A program made the translations under genes and the position numbers. The notes beneath the pieces are model-generated. The model did no database searches. It was not told the DNA's origin and worked only from the letters and a program-made list of their open reading frames with translations. From positions 23,024 to 87,023 of the forward strand of contig NZ_JACJSG010000038.1 of NCBI RefSeq assembly GCF_014697625.1: a stretch of 64,000 bases of DNA, written 5' to 3'. Below are positions 63,201 to 64,000 of the stretch, piece by piece (positions within the stretch are counted from its first letter, which is position 1; each line of letters opens with the position of its first letter). This DNA is from Anabaena azotica FACHB-119 (lineage in GTDB: Bacteria > Cyanobacteriota > Cyanobacteriia > Cyanobacteriales > Nostocaceae).

Positions 63201-63827
63201 ATTCTCAGAGGACATCAAGCTGAAGTTTGGCAAGTCGTCTTTAGTCGGGATGGTAAAATGGTGGCTTCTGCTAGTGCTGATGGGACTGCGAAACTGTGGA
63301 CAATCGACGGTAAGTTAGTTGCAACCCTAGTGGGACACACAGCATCAGTATGGCGAGTTGCTTTTAGTCCCGACAGTAAAATGGTAGCTACTGGAAGCGG
63401 AGATAATACGATTAAGCTGTGGACAACTGAGGGTAAATTGATCAGCACCTTTCAAGGTCATACAGCAGCCATTTGGGGAGTAGCATTTAGTCCTGACAGC
63501 AAAATACTAGCTTCTGGGAGCGTGGATACAACTGTTAAGCTTTGGAAACTAGATGGTACAGAACTAACAACTCTTACAGGACATACCGCAGCGATTAGAA
63601 AAATTGCTATCATCCAAGATGGAACTTTCCTGGCTTCTGGGGGTGATGACAACAAATTAGTTTTGTGGAATTTGCCCCGAATTGTCAACCTGAATGCTCT
63701 GGCTTATGGTTGTCATCTAGTCAAAGATTATTTGACAAATAACACAGCTTTGACCCAAGGCGATCGCCGCATTTGCGATCGCCTGGAACTTGATGACCCT
63801 CTCCTCACCTATAGCCGCACGCATTGA
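60267..63827 (+). CDS. AAA-like ATPase fused to 14 WD40 repeats
   Basis: A 1186-residue membrane-linked protein. Residues 1-380 form an AAA-like (PF14516) domain with P-loop FNSRQMGKSSLL (Lys45, Ser46) and Walker B-like IFIFIDEIDSL. A coiled, basic linker precedes a membrane segment near 467-489 (MGMCIKFLISTSLAVGMYIL). From about 560 to 1140 follow 14 WD40 units with GH or GY starts and IKLW ends, enough for two seven-bladed propellers; units 8 to 10 are the least typical. The ATPase part is cytoplasmic and the propellers probably serve as protein docking surfaces. Family members are common in filamentous cyanobacteria; the actual process is unknown. Confidence 0.88.
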   Translation: MKYQVGGSLPSDDPNYVMRQADEQLYNSLKAGDFCYVFNSRQMGKSSLLHRTSNHLSKEGNTCIYIDVTRLGSEDTTTEQWYKGVILSLFHSLNLVGKVNFKQWWETLSGLSPIQKLNQFVEEVLLAQEQSGRIFIFIDEIDSLLSLSFSVSDFFAWIRHCYNQRAHDPKFQRLGFAVFGVASPSDLITDKCRTPFNIGTAIELSGFTFDEATPLLAGLEKVVSQPQAVLERIIDWTGGQPFLTQKLCQLVVKAAWETSSGKIDLPPATAGYWVEQLVQKQIIQHWEGKDEPEHLRTIRDRLLFNEQQAGRLLGIYQQVLQSEANNLPVVSDDSQEQKELLLSGLVEKHNGYLKIKNPIYRHVFNHQWVIKQLNNLRPYSQAFNAWIASNYQDESRLLRGQALKDAQNWSQGKSLSDWDYRFLTASQEYEQREIQTALEAARLQEVEARLAQEKKTAKAQRWLLMGMCIKFLISTSLAVGMYILYRQAKASETQAKISEIRALISSSEGMFASNRSLDAVVEAIRAKHRLQQLEKPHQEIQKQAENVLRQAVYGANEYNRFSGHQAAVMAVDISPDSSLIASASLDRTIKLWRRDGKQIATLKGHEAGVRAVKFSPNGKIIASASEDRTIKLWQRDGTLLKTLKGHNGSVWGVAFSRDGQFLASTGWDKTLRIWRIDGTLIKTFSGYKAGFWGVAFSRDSQTVAAANLDGTVKLWQREPSGWQNAKPLQQLLGHTAWVVGVAFSPDGQILASASEDKTIKLWRRDSTGCYRLDKTLSGHSAGVSAVAFSPDGQRVASASLDNTIQLWNIDGLKLRTLKGHTASVWGTSFSPDGSFIASAGAENLVRLWQSQNPFFESVIAHSAGIWSIAITPDSAIIATASHENNVKFWSPQAKLLKTLTQNSVVFEVSFSDDGKLIALPAYDETVTVKRQDNTTVASYKDTQGKITGAVLSPDGQTIAVANVDKIAQIWKVNQSVRQILRGHQAEVWQVVFSRDGKMVASASADGTAKLWTIDGKLVATLVGHTASVWRVAFSPDSKMVATGSGDNTIKLWTTEGKLISTFQGHTAAIWGVAFSPDSKILASGSVDTTVKLWKLDGTELTTLTGHTAAIRKIAIIQDGTFLASGGDDNKLVLWNLPRIVNLNALAYGCHLVKDYLTNNTALTQGDRRICDRLELDDPLLTYSRTH

Positions 63828-63843
63828 TTTCTTCAAGCCGCAC

Positions 63844-63866
63844 ACTCGTGACTTCGAGTCATGAGT
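63844..63866. repeat. Hairpin near the left end of the IS200/IS605 element
   Basis: ACTCGTGACT and AGTCATGAGT pair with one mismatch around a TCG loop. It lies about 60 bases before the TnpA start and may be the left-end hairpin of the IS. Confidence 0.45.
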
Positions 63867-63927
63867 TAGGCGCTCTATATTTCCATATTTGGTTTTACAC
63901 ATGGTTACGCACATGGTAAGATAAAGT

Positions 63928-64000
63928 ATGGAAGTAAAACACGGAAGGGGTTATGTTTATGCAATTGAATATCATATTGTATGGTGTGTTAAATACAGGC
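63928..64000 (+). CDS. tnpA: IS200/IS605-family Y1 transposase TnpA, N-terminus only (runs off the right edge)
   Basis: The ATG at 63928 opens a frame that continues to the window end: MEVKHGRGYVYAIEYHIVWC then VKYR. AIEYHIVWCVKYR is the N-terminal signature of single-strand, Y1-type transposases of the IS200/IS605 superfamily. The HUH and catalytic Tyr lie beyond the edge. No tnpB can be checked on this side. Confidence 0.85.
   Translation, partial: MEVKHGRGYVYAIEYHIVWCVKYR

Noticed and set aside
63844..63866. Hairpin as terminator of the WD40 gene
   Set aside because: It has no T-run and lies close to the TnpA start, so an IS left-end hairpin is at least as likely.

Overview
The window comes from a filamentous, Nostoc/Anabaena-type cyanobacterium. 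The support is the many HIP1 octamers (GCGATCGC), heptamer tandem repeats between genes (CCCCAGT, TTTCCCC, GTCAGTT and ACTAATG types), several families of small hairpin elements, and typical cyanobacterial proteins (cyanoexosortase, HpsJ-like protein, AAA-like/WD40 proteins, multi-PAS kinases, a class II Calvin-cycle aldolase). No rRNA, tRNA or CRISPR array was seen.

Layout. 1-5.8 kb: cell-wall genes (penicillin-binding protein 2, cut by the left edge; a SpoIID/LytB protein), then a small oxidative-stress group (sulfiredoxin, Dps, and an HTH protein with a GrpE-like tail) and a Uma2 nuclease-like protein. 5.9-12.5 kb: an accessory patch around the housekeeping GTPase typA. It holds toxin-antitoxin debris, one apparently intact DUF4258/YgiT-type pair, and a membrane-anchored macro-domain protein. 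In three separate loci the antitoxin is intact and the toxin is broken (HigB-like, BrnT-like, PIN). 12.5-37.1 kb: a large exopolysaccharide locus with ten glycosyltransferases (nine GT-B and one GT-A type), three methyltransferases, Wzy-like polymerase, Wzx-like flippase, a Wzc-like chain-length regulator/kinase, an acyltransferase split by a 103-bp element, and a cyanoexosortase with its HpsJ-like and small membrane partners. A polysaccharide deacetylase and one more glycosyltransferase lie at 42.8-44.8 kb. 38.2 kb: class II fructose-bisphosphate aldolase. 40.1-42.5 kb: a PIN-like protein, a stand-alone TnpB element and an XRE regulator.

45.5-57.7 kb is a signalling region: an EAL-GAF-GGDEF protein whose GAF has the two-cysteine signature of DXCF cyanobacteriochromes, then an operon of a REC-wHTH-HPt-REC-REC regulator and a 1432-residue sensor kinase, followed by two single-domain response regulators. 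58.2-63.8 kb holds two AAA-like ATPases, one with an N-terminal HTH-like region and one with a transmembrane segment and 14 WD40 repeats. An IS200/IS605 TnpA gene starts at the right edge.

How it fits together: the polysaccharide genes form divergent and convergent operons of a Wzx/Wzy-type pathway; the initiating glycosyl-phosphate transferase and the outer-membrane export protein are not in the window. Hairpin elements with GGACTTACGCA termini sit in many intergenic gaps of this locus, twice between convergent operons, and related small elements have broken at least two genes. All functions are read from sequence motifs and family knowledge; no database search was run.
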